From Exiguobacterium sp018617385 (lineage in GTDB: Bacteria; Bacillota; Bacilli; Exiguobacteriales; Exiguobacteriaceae): a stretch of DNA of 64,000 bases. Location of the stretch: NCBI RefSeq assembly GCF_018617385.1, contig NZ_JACSKA010000001.1, positions 1,240,001-1,304,000 of the forward strand, read 5' to 3'. Each line of letters begins with the position of its first letter. The stretch's first letter is position 1. Of this stretch, positions 51,056 to 59,906 are shown piece after piece. The notes below the pieces were generated by a model. It saw only the letters and a list, made by a program, of their open reading frames with translations. It was not told the DNA's origin and ran no database searches. The translations under genes and the position numbers were made by a program.

Positions 51056-51319
51056 TCACCGTTCACAGGCGATTCCGTCTTTGTCGCGGTCTTTTGATTG
51101 ATTCGCGTCATATAGGGCTTTATTGACATAAGGTTTATAACGCGTCTTTCCACCTTTGTTTTTGGTCGTCTTCGATTTGGCCACGCCCCCTTTATACACT
51201 TTGTTCATCTCCGTGCAGTTTTTGAAGCGTTTCGCCGCAGCATCGACCGAGTCTGTCGGTGTTGCCGTCAATCCAATCATAAGAATGAACGTCGATAATG
51301 CCAGTGAGACTTTTTTCAT
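51056..51319 (-). CDS. Secreted protein with Excalibur calcium-binding domain
   Basis: The ATG at 51319 follows AGGAGGGG. The 87-residue protein has a signal peptide (LALSTFILMIGLTA) and an Excalibur domain: FKNCTEMNKVYKGGVA with the first Cys and KDRDKDGIACER with DxDxDGxACE, a calcium-loop-like motif. Extracellular and probably Ca2+-binding; role unknown. A lysine-rich linker (KSKTTKNKGGKT) separates the halves. Confidence 0.9.
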   Translation of the reverse strand: MKKVSLALSTFILMIGLTATPTDSVDAAAKRFKNCTEMNKVYKGGVAKSKTTKNKGGKTRYKPYVNKALYDANQSKDRDKDGIACER

Positions 51320-51432
51320 CAAACCCCTCCTCTTACAAGTTATATCGGGTAAATTTGTGTGAGATTTATCATTGAATGAGTGGATAAAAAATTCTTTCCG
51401 ACACTGATGAAGTTCAAAAGAGATATTTGATG

Positions 51433-52257
51433 TTAATTTTTCTCTACGACACGTCGCACGATAGAGAAGAACACTTGGTTCGGCAGATAACGCTTCAGCG
51501 CGATCAACAGTCCTGCCTGTTTACCCGATGGATAGCGGAGACGCTTCTTCCGGTCCGTCGCGGCTCGCCAAATCGTCTCGGCGACGACGTCCGGACCTTC
51601 AGCGTTCGCACCAGCGGCATTCGTGTTATGGAGTGCGACTTCTGTATAGTCATCATATACATCGAGCGGTTGGTCACGCACGAGTTCTTGGGAACGACCG
51701 TAAAAGTCTGTTTTAATCGGCCCCGGCTCAATCAATTTCATGCCGATATTGAACGGTGCCAACTCGAACTGAAGCGATTCGATGAATCCTTCAATCGCCC
51801 ATTTTGAACTGTGATACAAGCTATAGATTGGGAATGTGATCTGTCCACCGACGGAAGAAACGGTTACGATTCGACCGCTCCGCTGTTTGCGGAAGTATGG
51901 GAGTGCTGCCCGAATCACATTCATGACCCCAAATACGTTCGTATCAAATTGCCGCTGAATCTGTTCGGGAGAGGCTTCCTCGAAAATTCCGACCGCTCCG
52001 TATCCAGCATTGTTCAACAACACATCCATCGTTCCATGATCCGAGACGATTCGTTCAAATGCCTCTCGGATACTCGTCTCGTTCGTCACATCTAGCTGAT
52101 AGAGCGACACCCCTTTCAGGTTAGACAGTTCTTGATGGTCTTCAGGTCTTCGCATCGTCGCGGCGACATGCCAGCCTCGTTTGCTGAACAGTTCGACCGT
52201 TGCCCGACCGATTCCGCTCGATGCTCCTGTGATGACGATGGTTTGTTTTTGCTTCAT
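51433..52257 (-). CDS. SDR family oxidoreductase under ArsR-type control
   Basis: I start at the ATG at 52257, 7 bases after AAGGAG. The 274-residue protein has TGASSGIGRATVELF, NNAGYGAVG, catalytic Ser in VSSVGGQ and YHSSK (YxxxK). A C-terminal extension contacts substrate (PSGKQAGLLIALKRYLP). The 16-base operator found at the ArsR gene promoter is repeated exactly in front of this gene (52283-52298). Substrate unknown; retinol/steroid-type SDRs are the nearest in pattern. Confidence 0.9.
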   Translation of the reverse strand: MKQKQTIVITGASSGIGRATVELFSKRGWHVAATMRRPEDHQELSNLKGVSLYQLDVTNETSIREAFERIVSDHGTMDVLLNNAGYGAVGIFEEASPEQIQRQFDTNVFGVMNVIRAALPYFRKQRSGRIVTVSSVGGQITFPIYSLYHSSKWAIEGFIESLQFELAPFNIGMKLIEPGPIKTDFYGRSQELVRDQPLDVYDDYTEVALHNTNAAGANAEGPDVVAETIWRAATDRKKRLRYPSGKQAGLLIALKRYLPNQVFFSIVRRVVEKN

Positions 52258-52282
52258 ATTCATTCTCCTTTATTGTTTATAT

Positions 52283-52298
52283 GTTTAAACTTTTAAAC
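52283..52298 (-). promoter_or_regulatory. ArsR-type operator before the SDR gene
   Basis: On the minus strand GTTTAAAAGTTTAAAC, with 7-bp arms GTTTAAA/TTTAAAC; identical to the copy at 52681-52696. Confidence 0.6.
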
Positions 52299-52308
52299 GT
52301 ATTAGTGG

Positions 52309-52344
52309 AAAAGAAGCCTTTCTCTCTGTTTCCAAAAAGAAAGG
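52309..52344 (-). terminator. Terminator after the ArsR-family gene
   Basis: On the minus strand CCTTTCT pairs with AGAAAGG, followed by CTTCTTTTCC. Confidence 0.6.
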
Positions 52345-52668
52345 TTATAAGATACATTCATCTTCAATCGCACGTGTCAGTGCCTTCAGCAGTCCGACCG
52401 CATCTTCAAGTGTCAGAAAATAAAAGTTCTCTGTCCCGACTTTCTCCGATGAAACGATTCCCGCTTGTCGAAGTAGTTTGAGATGATGTGAGATGGCTGG
52501 TCGAGACAACTCAATCTTTTCATCAATCTGATTGACGTTCAAGCGCTCATGTTTAGCGATTTCGACGATGATGCGTTGACGATTGACGTCGGCTAATACT
52601 TGGAACAACGGAATCGCATCTTCAAATAAAGATAACGATACTTCGGGTGTAACATCTGTCCGTTTCAT
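52345..52668 (-). CDS. ArsR family transcriptional regulator
   Basis: I start at the ATG at 52668, 8 bases after GGAG. The 107-residue protein has the ArsR helix-turn-helix: LADVNRQRIIVEIAKHERLNV, IDEKIELSRPAISHHLKLLRQAGIV, and a short wing. It has no CxC metal-binding motif, so it probably senses something other than metals. The 16-base palindrome GTTTAAAAGTTTAAAC occurs upstream of it and of the downstream SDR gene, indicating autoregulation and SDR control. Confidence 0.9.
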   Translation of the reverse strand: MKRTDVTPEVSLSLFEDAIPLFQVLADVNRQRIIVEIAKHERLNVNQIDEKIELSRPAISHHLKLLRQAGIVSSEKVGTENFYFLTLEDAVGLLKALTRAIEDECIL

Positions 52669-52680
52669 ACTCATCACTCC

Positions 52681-52696
52681 GTTTAAAAGTTTAAAC
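52681..52696 (+). promoter_or_regulatory. ArsR-type operator before the regulator gene
   Basis: GTTTAAAAGTTTAAAC, 7-bp inverted arms with a 2-base centre, immediately upstream of the ArsR gene; followed by CGTTTAATCC. Confidence 0.6.
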
Positions 52697-52737
52697 GTTT
52701 AATCCTGTACTAAGAATACTAGGTGTTTTACCTTCTG

Positions 52738-53550
52738 TCAACGAAGTTGTTCGTAGATTTCTCGAAGAATGCTTGCAATCATATGTTTAGAGTCATAATC
52801 CCGCTTGGATATTCGGACGAGCGGCGATGGTTCGAGGAAGAGTTGAGCATTGATGTCGTCAATCGTATAGCCCGCTGCAGTTTTCGTTATCACGTCATCC
52901 GTCAAACGTTCTAGATAATCGAGCTTTTTGGTCAGTTGCTCCCTTCCCTGTTCGAGACGCCCGGCATGCTGACAGTACACCTCATCAAAATCGAGGGACA
53001 GGACCCGTTTGAGCGAACGAATCTGTTCAGGGACCGACTCCTCTGGAATCATCACCTTCGGATACGGATGGACGAACAAATCACCCGAGAACAGTCGACC
53101 GTTCTCCTCATCATATAAGACGACGTGATTCGGTTCATGACCGGGTGTATGGAGCACCTGATAGGTATGATGTTCTGACATGATCTGATTTTCATGATAG
53201 GCGACCGGCCGGAACGGTTCCGGATCTCCTGAAAAACGTGCTCGATAATCTGGGATGTTTAACCCTGTCCGGCACATGTCCCTGGCGGACTCTCGTATGT
53301 AAATCGGGACACCGTATGTCCGCTCAAGCCAGGCCGCCGTTCCAATGTGATCTTCATGTGGGTGGGTGATGCTGACAAGGTCGATTGGGACCGACTCATA
53401 AAAGGGTTGAAGAGCGGGTAGCATCGTGCGTGTCCCCGTATCGATGATCATGCCGTCGATATAATAGACGTACATCGACATCTCGAATGGACCGTTCTTC
53501 ACTTTGGCGCAAACGGCCGTTACTGGCCCATACTGCTTCACTTGCATCAT
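52738..53550 (-). CDS. MBL-fold metallo-hydrolase
   Basis: The 270-residue protein has ITHPHEDHIGTAAWL, the HTPGHEPNHVVLY and LFSGDLFVHPYP ligand motifs of the metallo-beta-lactamase fold and a late His in YCQHAGRLE. Start ATG 53550 after CAGGAGGGAAGA. A C-terminal helical extension of about 70 residues is present. Substrate unknown. Transcribed alone. Confidence 0.9.
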   Translation of the reverse strand: MMQVKQYGPVTAVCAKVKNGPFEMSMYVYYIDGMIIDTGTRTMLPALQPFYESVPIDLVSITHPHEDHIGTAAWLERTYGVPIYIRESARDMCRTGLNIPDYRARFSGDPEPFRPVAYHENQIMSEHHTYQVLHTPGHEPNHVVLYDEENGRLFSGDLFVHPYPKVMIPEESVPEQIRSLKRVLSLDFDEVYCQHAGRLEQGREQLTKKLDYLERLTDDVITKTAAGYTIDDINAQLFLEPSPLVRISKRDYDSKHMIASILREIYEQLR

Positions 53551-53636
53551 TCTTCCCTCCTGGATCGTCATTTTCTACATTATAGCGAAAAAAAGCAAAG
53601 ACCTGCAGACATTTCACAGTTCTTTGCTCATCTTAT

Positions 53637-55073
53637 TTAGAGATTCTCTCCGTTCGTCGCGATGACTCGCTTATACCAGTCGAAGGAGTCCTTTTTCATC
53701 CGCTCCATCGATCCTTTCCCTTCATTGTCACGATCGACATAAATCATCCCGTACCGCTTCTTCATTTCTCCCGTCGTGAACGAGACGATGTCGATGATGC
53801 CCCAAGGTGTGTACCCGATCAAATCGACCCCGTCATAGAGGACGGCTTGCTTCAATTGTTCGATATGTGCCTTCAAATAATCGATTCTTGCCGCGTCATG
53901 AATCTTCCCGTCGACAATCTCATCGACGGCACCAAATCCATTCTCGACGATGAAGAGCGGGATTTGGTATCTGTCATATAGTCGGTTGAGCACATAACGG
54001 AGTCCGACCGGGTCAATCGCCCAGCCCCAGTCACTCGACTGGATATACGGATTCTCGACCCCATTCGGCAAACCACCGTTGACGATATCGCCGCTGTTGT
54101 CCGCGACGACGTCACTCTTCACAGTCGTCGACATATAATAGCTGAAACCGAGATAATCGACCTTTCCGTTCTGTAGGATTTCTTCGTCCCCTTCAAGGAT
54201 TGGGATGTTATACCCTTCCCGCTCGAACTCGTTCAAGGCGTAGCTCGGATAGAAGCCTCGTACTTGTACGTCCGGGAAGAAATAGCGTTGACGCATCATC
54301 TCTTCGGCGAGCATGACGTCGTCTGGGTTTGATGAATACGGATAGATTGGGACGTGAGAGACCATCGCCCCAATCTCGAAGTCCGGATTGATGGCTTTCC
54401 CTTTAGCGACGGCGAGTGCACTCGCAATCAGTTCATGGTGCCCAGTCTGATACATGACTTCGCGGGCGTTCTCCCCTTCTTCTAAGAGGACACCCGAATT
54501 GGTCCATAAGAAGAGTGGATTGTTGACGTCCATCTTATTGTTGATTTCGTTAAACGTCATCCAATACTTGACCTTGTCTCTGTAACGGTCGAAGCAGACC
54601 TCCGCGAAGCGGACGAAGTGGTCGACGACGGCACGATTTCGGAAGCCACCGTATTCACGGGCAAGATGGAGCGGCATCTCGAAATGCGAGAGCGTGATGA
54701 TTGGCTCGATGTCGTACTTTAACAGCTCGTCGAACAAGTCGTCATAAAATTGAAGACCTGCTTCGTTCGGTTCTGCGTCATCCCCGTTCGGGAAGATGCG
54801 ACTCCACCCAATCGAGGTACGCAAGCATTTCAATCCCATCTCAGCGAAAAGCGCCACATCTTCTTTGTAACGATGATAGAAATCAATCGCCTCATGGTTC
54901 GGATAGAACTCGTTCGGCTCGACCTTGTCTGTGATGCGGCGAGCGACGCCGTGTGCGCCTGCTGTCAAGACATCGACGACGCTCGGCCCTTTTCCGTCAG
55001 CGTCCCAACCGCCCTCGAATTGATGGGCGGCGAGTGCGCCTCCCCATAGGAAATCTTTAGGTAACGTCTTCAT
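53637..55073 (-). CDS. Family 1 glycoside hydrolase (6-phospho-beta-glucosidase)
   Basis: I start at the ATG at 55073, after GGAGGAAC. The 478-residue enzyme has acid/base Glu176 in MTFNEINN, nucleophile Glu377 in IVENGFGA, and the C-terminal phosphate-binding pattern SFTTGEMKKRYGMIYVD that distinguishes 6-phospho enzymes. It cleaves phosphorylated beta-glucosides such as those brought in by a PTS. No PTS gene is present here. Its gene is divergent from a GntR regulator, with a perfect palindrome between them. Confidence 0.9.
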   Translation of the reverse strand: MKTLPKDFLWGGALAAHQFEGGWDADGKGPSVVDVLTAGAHGVARRITDKVEPNEFYPNHEAIDFYHRYKEDVALFAEMGLKCLRTSIGWSRIFPNGDDAEPNEAGLQFYDDLFDELLKYDIEPIITLSHFEMPLHLAREYGGFRNRAVVDHFVRFAEVCFDRYRDKVKYWMTFNEINNKMDVNNPLFLWTNSGVLLEEGENAREVMYQTGHHELIASALAVAKGKAINPDFEIGAMVSHVPIYPYSSNPDDVMLAEEMMRQRYFFPDVQVRGFYPSYALNEFEREGYNIPILEGDEEILQNGKVDYLGFSYYMSTTVKSDVVADNSGDIVNGGLPNGVENPYIQSSDWGWAIDPVGLRYVLNRLYDRYQIPLFIVENGFGAVDEIVDGKIHDAARIDYLKAHIEQLKQAVLYDGVDLIGYTPWGIIDIVSFTTGEMKKRYGMIYVDRDNEGKGSMERMKKDSFDWYKRVIATNGENL

Positions 55074-55113
55074 CCTCTGTTCCTCCTTTTGATATATCAT
55101 ACACGTCAAGTAT

Positions 55114-55131
55114 AATTGTACCGGTACAATT
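55114..55131. promoter_or_regulatory. GntR/HutC-type operator between glucosidase and regulator genes
   Basis: AATTGTACCGGTACAATT is a perfect 18-bp palindrome located 40 bases before the glucosidase start and 80 before the regulator start. Confidence 0.7.
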
Positions 55132-55210
55132 TAACAAGGTCGATACACTTAAACATTTTTTGTTTTCTCATGATATAATGAAATCAGTGACGAAAAAGTG
55201 AGGAATGACC

Positions 55211-55921
55211 ATGCTAAAATATCAACAGATTGCAAATGAAATCGAACAATATATTAACGAACAACAGTTAAAACAGGGGGATAAGCTCCCTGTCCTGGAG
55301 CAGATGATGAATCAATATGCAGTGAGTAAGAGCACCATCACGAAAGCATTAGAGCTGCTCGAACGAAAAGGGGTCATCTTTCAACTGCGGGGAAGCGGCA
55401 TCTTCGTCAGACGACATAATCGACCCGGCTATATGAGCCTCTTCTCCACCCAAGGATTCAAGAGCAATCTCGGAGACCGTGTCTTGACGTCTGATGTGAT
55501 CGATGTGTCTGTCATGAAGCCAGATGCGTTGGTGGCCGAGAACCTCGGGATTGACGTGTCTGACGATGTGTACCGGGTCGAACGGGTGAGATATGTGGAC
55601 GGGGAAGTGCTCTGTCATGAGGAATCCTATTATGTGAAAGCCATTGTCCCTTATTTGAATCGAGAGATCGTGGCGGACTCGATTTTCGATTACGTGCAAT
55701 CGGCACTCGGCGTCACGATTGGGTTTTCTGACATGTATCTACAGGTCGATCGATTGACGGAAGTGGAAGCAGGCCACCTCGGATTGCAAGAGAATGATCC
55801 GACACTTCGCATTGAAACCATCTTTCATCTGACGAACGGAAAACCTTTCGACTATTCACGGATCACCTACCACTATGCACATTCCCAGTTCGTCATTCAG
55901 GCGAACGGACCCTATATGTGA
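55211..55921 (+). CDS. GntR/HutC-family regulator of the glucosidase
   Basis: I start at the ATG at 55211, 6 bases after GTGAGGA. The 236-residue protein has an N-terminal GntR winged helix (YQQIANEIEQYINEQQLKQG, DKLPVLEQMMNQYAVSKSTITKALELLERKG) and a UTRA ligand domain (EESYYVKAIVPYLNREI, TEVEAGHLGLQENDPTLRIE). Related proteins repress phospho-glucosidase genes and release on the phosphorylated sugar. It is divergent from the GH1 gene with an 18-bp palindrome between them. Confidence 0.9.
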   Translation: MLKYQQIANEIEQYINEQQLKQGDKLPVLEQMMNQYAVSKSTITKALELLERKGVIFQLRGSGIFVRRHNRPGYMSLFSTQGFKSNLGDRVLTSDVIDVSVMKPDALVAENLGIDVSDDVYRVERVRYVDGEVLCHEESYYVKAIVPYLNREIVADSIFDYVQSALGVTIGFSDMYLQVDRLTEVEAGHLGLQENDPTLRIETIFHLTNGKPFDYSRITYHYAHSQFVIQANGPYM

Positions 55922-55923
55922 AG

Positions 55924-55955
55924 AGACCCCTCATGCGCGCATGAGGGGTTGTTCG
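55924..55955 (+). terminator. Terminator after the GntR gene
   Basis: ACCCCTCATG pairs with CATGAGGGGT, centred on CGCG; the T-run is short. Confidence 0.65.
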
Positions 55956-55969
55956 TCGCAAGATGAATA

Positions 55970-56431
55970 TCACTTCACGACCGGGAGATTGACCTGTTCG
56001 ACCCAATCGTCAATGAACCGACGTTGATGTTGATGTAATCGTGGTAGGTCTTCTCTTGAGAAAAATCGATGTTCGTGACTTTCGTCTGTCGATTGAGCGA
56101 TTTCTCCTGAGAATGAATGGGTGTAAAAGATGACTTGAACACTATAGACCCGATCACCGTTTTCATAAGTGACATATCCCTCATCACCGGAATAGATTCC
56201 GAACAGTTTCAAACTATCCACGGAGAGCCCCGTCTCTTCAAGAGTTTCACGGATGGCTGTCTCTTCAAATGATTCCCCAGGCTCCATAACGCCACCGGGG
56301 ATTCCCCAAACATGATGATCTTTTCGGTGTTGCAACAAAATTTGATTGTCCTGTTCGATGAGGACTCCACATCCTACAGTGATTAATAGATTCGATCCGA
56401 TTAATTGACGCATATGCTGTATGTAACTCAC
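55970..56431 (-). CDS. NUDIX hydrolase
   Basis: The 153-residue protein has a textbook Nudix box, GGVMEPGESFEETAIRETLE followed by ETG, matching GX5EX7REUXEEXGU. Start GTG at 56431, 5 bases after AGGGGTA. Substrate (nucleoside diphosphate derivative) not assignable. It follows the MoxR operon on the same strand with a 24-base gap and may be its last gene. Confidence 0.92.
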   Translation of the reverse strand: MSYIQHMRQLIGSNLLITVGCGVLIEQDNQILLQHRKDHHVWGIPGGVMEPGESFEETAIRETLEETGLSVDSLKLFGIYSGDEGYVTYENGDRVYSVQVIFYTHSFSGEIAQSTDESHEHRFFSREDLPRLHQHQRRFIDDWVEQVNLPVVK

Positions 56432-56455
56432 TACACTACCCCTCTTTATTTAGAA

Positions 56456-57172
56456 TCAAAAAATCTTGATCTCCCCATTCACATGATCAATGAAATAGTA
56501 CGTATCGTTAGCATCATGTGCGAGTATGAAATTTCCTAGTATATTTGGATGAAATTCAATAGTGAACGTCTCAAGCGTCTGCTCGTATGTCGGATATGAA
56601 AGGAACTGCCACACATTCTTCGCCTTCGGAATCTGAAGCTGAGGCAATAATTCGTCTTCAATCAATCCCTTCCAATCTGGGTTATGCAATATAAAGCGAA
56701 ACACGTTTTCAAATGGAGCAAACGTCCCACCTAAACCAAACGCCAATTTGATGGGAAACGCACCTCTAACCACATGTTCAAAAAATGTCTCCATCTGGAC
56801 AATACCAGTTGTCGCGACACGTTTCACTTGGTTTCCTTGAAGCGTCAATCCGTCTTCGTAATAGCTCAGAATCCAATCCCTCTCTCCTCTTAAGACAATG
56901 ACCTCATTTGAAGAAAGCGTCAATTCCGACTCAAACATTTCACGATTTTTGATGGTTTTGGTCGTCACATGCTCTTCTTCCTGACTTTTAAAAGAGACGC
57001 GACGTTTTCTCGAATCCCTTACAGTCCGCTTACGCTCTATAAGTAATGGAAACTGTTCATTCTCCAAATGGCGAAAAATCAAGTAGGTTGCTTCTCTGTC
57101 TCTCAATGCATGACTCGGTATGACCACTAATTCAGGTGGATTATGATGACTGGATAAGTCTTTTGACATCAT
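56456..57172 (-). CDS. Unknown protein, end of MoxR module 2
   Basis: I start at ATG 57172, overlapping the previous stop; no strong ribosome site. The 238-residue protein has no signal peptide or clear membrane helix; its second half contains MFESELTLSSNEVIVLRGERDW and HDANDTYYFIDHVNGEIKIF, suggesting a beta-rich fold. I do not recognise it. Its place after the DUF58 and membrane genes suggests it works with them. Confidence 0.65.
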   Translation of the reverse strand: MMSKDLSSHHNPPELVVIPSHALRDREATYLIFRHLENEQFPLLIERKRTVRDSRKRRVSFKSQEEEHVTTKTIKNREMFESELTLSSNEVIVLRGERDWILSYYEDGLTLQGNQVKRVATTGIVQMETFFEHVVRGAFPIKLAFGLGGTFAPFENVFRFILHNPDWKGLIEDELLPQLQIPKAKNVWQFLSYPTYEQTLETFTIEFHPNILGNFILAHDANDTYYFIDHVNGEIKIF

Positions 57173-57903
57173 GTTGCTTTTCGTCTCTTGAGGAACCAAT
57201 ATCCGAATGGCAAGATCGCTAACACAGCAAAGCCAATCAATCGGTTGGTATTCGATGTTGGCTTATTTGACTCTGTCTTATCCGAATGGACTGATGATGA
57301 GTCGCCTGCTCCACCTATCATTCCTTCTTCGGCATCCCCTTCAATACTTTCATTCTCTTCAACCAATAATACTTGAAACGCCTCAGTTGAAATCTCATCT
57401 CCGCTAATCATCTGTTTTGTATTAGATGTCAACGCCGTCAACATGTCCCCATCATAATCAAACCAAGCCGACGCTTCTGAGTATTTCACGAGATCGCCTT
57501 TTACGTCCGTCAACGCTTTCGGGGTTTCTTTGTCTGAACCAAACGTTGAGAACGCATATGTACCCGCTGCTTGTTCATATGTTCCGATCACGTTGACCGG
57601 TTCGTCATCTTGAAAGACGGTCGCCACATATTCTTTCGTTGGGGCGAACGTACATGTTTCTCCCGTTTTGTAACAAGAGGATGACGGGACGTATGTCTCG
57701 AGTAGTGGTCCGAACGAGATGTTCTCACTGTCTGTCATATGATAATTAGCCGGATCATCTCCCTGAATATGATCCATCACAATGTCATAAAAATATGCAT
57801 CTGCAAAACGTTCCGCCGAGGATTCAGTCATCTCGGCTGATACGGCTGTCGTGCTTGCAAGTAGTCTGACACAACATATGAGTAAGCCCGTCATTCGTCG
57901 CAT
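57169..57903 (-). CDS. Secreted membrane-anchored protein, MoxR module 2
   Basis: The 244-residue protein has a signal peptide (MTGLLICCVRLLASTTAVSA), an extracellular domain (Cys pair in SSSCYKTGETCTF), an acidic-Ser linker (GDSSSVHSDKTESN) and a C-terminal helix (LIGFAVLAILPFGYWFL) followed by KRRKAT. It is third after MoxR and DUF58, ribosome site GAAGGGAGAAACAC. No known domain. Confidence 0.7.
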   Translation of the reverse strand: MRRMTGLLICCVRLLASTTAVSAEMTESSAERFADAYFYDIVMDHIQGDDPANYHMTDSENISFGPLLETYVPSSSCYKTGETCTFAPTKEYVATVFQDDEPVNVIGTYEQAAGTYAFSTFGSDKETPKALTDVKGDLVKYSEASAWFDYDGDMLTALTSNTKQMISGDEISTEAFQVLLVEENESIEGDAEEGMIGGAGDSSSVHSDKTESNKPTSNTNRLIGFAVLAILPFGYWFLKRRKAT

Positions 57904-57918
57904 GTGTTTCTCCCTTCA

Positions 57919-58980
57919 TCACCCTGAAGATTTCAGCAGCATCGCGTGATTGATGTGAATCAATTCGGCGTGCGGCTGTTTGTGACGACTGACATATGAC
58001 GTGAATCGCGATGACGCAACAAACGCGTTCGATTCATGAATCATCGCCAGTCGGACGAGAATGAGTCTTAATTGTTTTCTTCCTTCTCCCAGTGTAACAC
58101 GGTCGACTTGGTTGTTTTTGTCGAGTCGGTTGATTAACAGCTCCACTTTACAATCTTCTTTGATCAAGTAAGAGACCCAATACGCCGTCTGTTGAATCAA
58201 GTCTTCATATTGCGCATGGAGCCCGTTCCCGAGCGGACCGCTCAAATCAATGGAAATCGTGAACGTGTCGAGATTTTGTCGATCGAACACTTTTGCCTGT
58301 ACATGACCGACCTTTGAAGTGGCGACCCAGTCAATCTGTTTAGCCGGTTCCTTCTCATATCGTTTTGCACTCTGAATCATCAACGGATCGTTCAGCGGGG
58401 AGTGCTTGACGATACGGTCACCCATCCGAATCATGCGAGATTCGGTGATTGGTGACTTCGTGATGGTAGGTAACACAATCCATGAGGGCATATCCATCTC
58501 CTCATCCGTGAAAAAAAGAGTACCTAAATAAAACGGTAAGGTGACACGCATCACACACATATGAATCGAAGCAGGTCCACGCTTCACAGGCGAGACGCTC
58601 ACATGATGTATGTTCTGTTCGATCCTGGTGTCGTATGCCTGTGACCCGTCCTCGAATACCATCCGTTCATTACCCTCTAGTCGAATCAATAGCGGAACAC
58701 CAAGGGCAATGATTCGCTCATACCCATCAATACGGACGATACAGGATGTCTCATCGTCGATGAACAAGAGATCTTCTTTCTGCCGGATGGAAAATGAGAC
58801 TTCGTTTGAAAGTGTTCGAATGATTCGTTTCCGGATGAACATGACGATTAATAATGCTCCGCATACATAAGCGATGGGCCATACATAAGGCATCCACATG
58901 GTGAGGAGACCGAGACTGACATAAGCCGGCCAAAGTTGGTCCTGAAGAATGGACGGTGTACTGATTTCGACCTGTCGCAT
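57919..58980 (-). CDS. DUF58 domain membrane protein (module 2)
   Basis: The 353-residue protein has two N-terminal membrane helices (WPAYVSLGLLTMWMPYVWPIA) and the DUF58 block VKHSPLNDPLMIQSAKRYEKE followed by AKQIDWVATSKVGHVQAKVF and TFTISIDLSG. It follows the module 2 MoxR gene by 2 bases. Same family as the module 1 DUF58 protein but clearly diverged. Confidence 0.86.
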   Translation of the reverse strand: MRQVEISTPSILQDQLWPAYVSLGLLTMWMPYVWPIAYVCGALLIVMFIRKRIIRTLSNEVSFSIRQKEDLLFIDDETSCIVRIDGYERIIALGVPLLIRLEGNERMVFEDGSQAYDTRIEQNIHHVSVSPVKRGPASIHMCVMRVTLPFYLGTLFFTDEEMDMPSWIVLPTITKSPITESRMIRMGDRIVKHSPLNDPLMIQSAKRYEKEPAKQIDWVATSKVGHVQAKVFDRQNLDTFTISIDLSGPLGNGLHAQYEDLIQQTAYWVSYLIKEDCKVELLINRLDKNNQVDRVTLGEGRKQLRLILVRLAMIHESNAFVASSRFTSYVSRHKQPHAELIHINHAMLLKSSG

Positions 58981-58982
58981 CG

Positions 58983-59906
58983 TTACACCTTTTCGACTGG
59001 GACAGTAACGGACTCGAGTACGTCCACCAACACTTGTCGCTTCGTCGATTTGATATCCCCTTCAAGGGTGAGGGTCAATCGGTGCGAGAGGACATGTGGC
59101 GCAACGGCTTGAACATCTTCAGGCGTGACAAACTGACGGTCGTTCAAGTACGCATAAGCTTGTGAGGCCTTGACGAGCGCGAGCGTCGCCCGTGGGCTCG
59201 CCCCGACTTCGACTAACGGGTGTTGCCTCGTCTCGTGGATGAGTGCGAGCAAATACGTGACGACATCTTCATGAATCCGGATATTCTCGACTTCTTCTTG
59301 TGCTTCTAAAAAAGCTTCATTCGTCATCAAGGCATGCACTGTCTGTCTCGTCTTTGAAATCGTCTGCAGAATCAAGTTCCGCTCTTCGTCTGCCCCAGGG
59401 TATCCGACTTGAAGGGACATGAGGAAGCGGTCGAGTTGGGCGTCCGGTAGCGTGAACGTTCCCGCCGACTCGATCGGGTTTTGCGTCGCGATGACGAAGA
59501 ATGGTTTCGGTAGTTGATAGGTGACGCCACCGATAGAAACTTGGCGTTCTTCCATCGCTTCAAGCAAGGCGGATTGCGTTCTCGGAACGGCGCGGTTCAC
59601 TTCATCGATGAGTAAAATATTCGTGAAGATCGGTCCGGTGCGGTTCTCGAACGTCTGGGTCTGCATATTGAAGAAGTCTGAACCGATGATGTCAGAAGGC
59701 AGCAGATCGGCTGTGAATTGAATTCGGGCGAAGTCTGCCTCAAAGCTTTTGGCGATGCTTTTCGCAAGTAACGTCTTCCCCGTCCCAGGCACATCCTCTA
59801 GCAAGATATGGCCGTTCGCCAATAGGGCTGTGCAACATAATTTTGTGATTTCCGGTTTACCGAGGTAAATGCGGTCTAATTGGTCCAATACGTGTCGGAT
59901 GGTCAT
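58983..59906 (-). CDS. MoxR-type AAA+ ATPase (module 2)
   Basis: The 307-residue ATPase has Walker A VPGTGKTLLAKSIAKS, Walker B ILLIDEVNRAVPRTQSALLE and ATQNPIESAGTFTLPDAQLDRF, then GASPRATLALV. Start overlaps the upstream DUF4129 gene (ATGA). It and module 1 MoxR are paralogues with the same length. Confidence 0.93.
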   Translation of the reverse strand: MTIRHVLDQLDRIYLGKPEITKLCCTALLANGHILLEDVPGTGKTLLAKSIAKSFEADFARIQFTADLLPSDIIGSDFFNMQTQTFENRTGPIFTNILLIDEVNRAVPRTQSALLEAMEERQVSIGGVTYQLPKPFFVIATQNPIESAGTFTLPDAQLDRFLMSLQVGYPGADEERNLILQTISKTRQTVHALMTNEAFLEAQEEVENIRIHEDVVTYLLALIHETRQHPLVEVGASPRATLALVKASQAYAYLNDRQFVTPEDVQAVAPHVLSHRLTLTLEGDIKSTKRQVLVDVLESVTVPVEKV

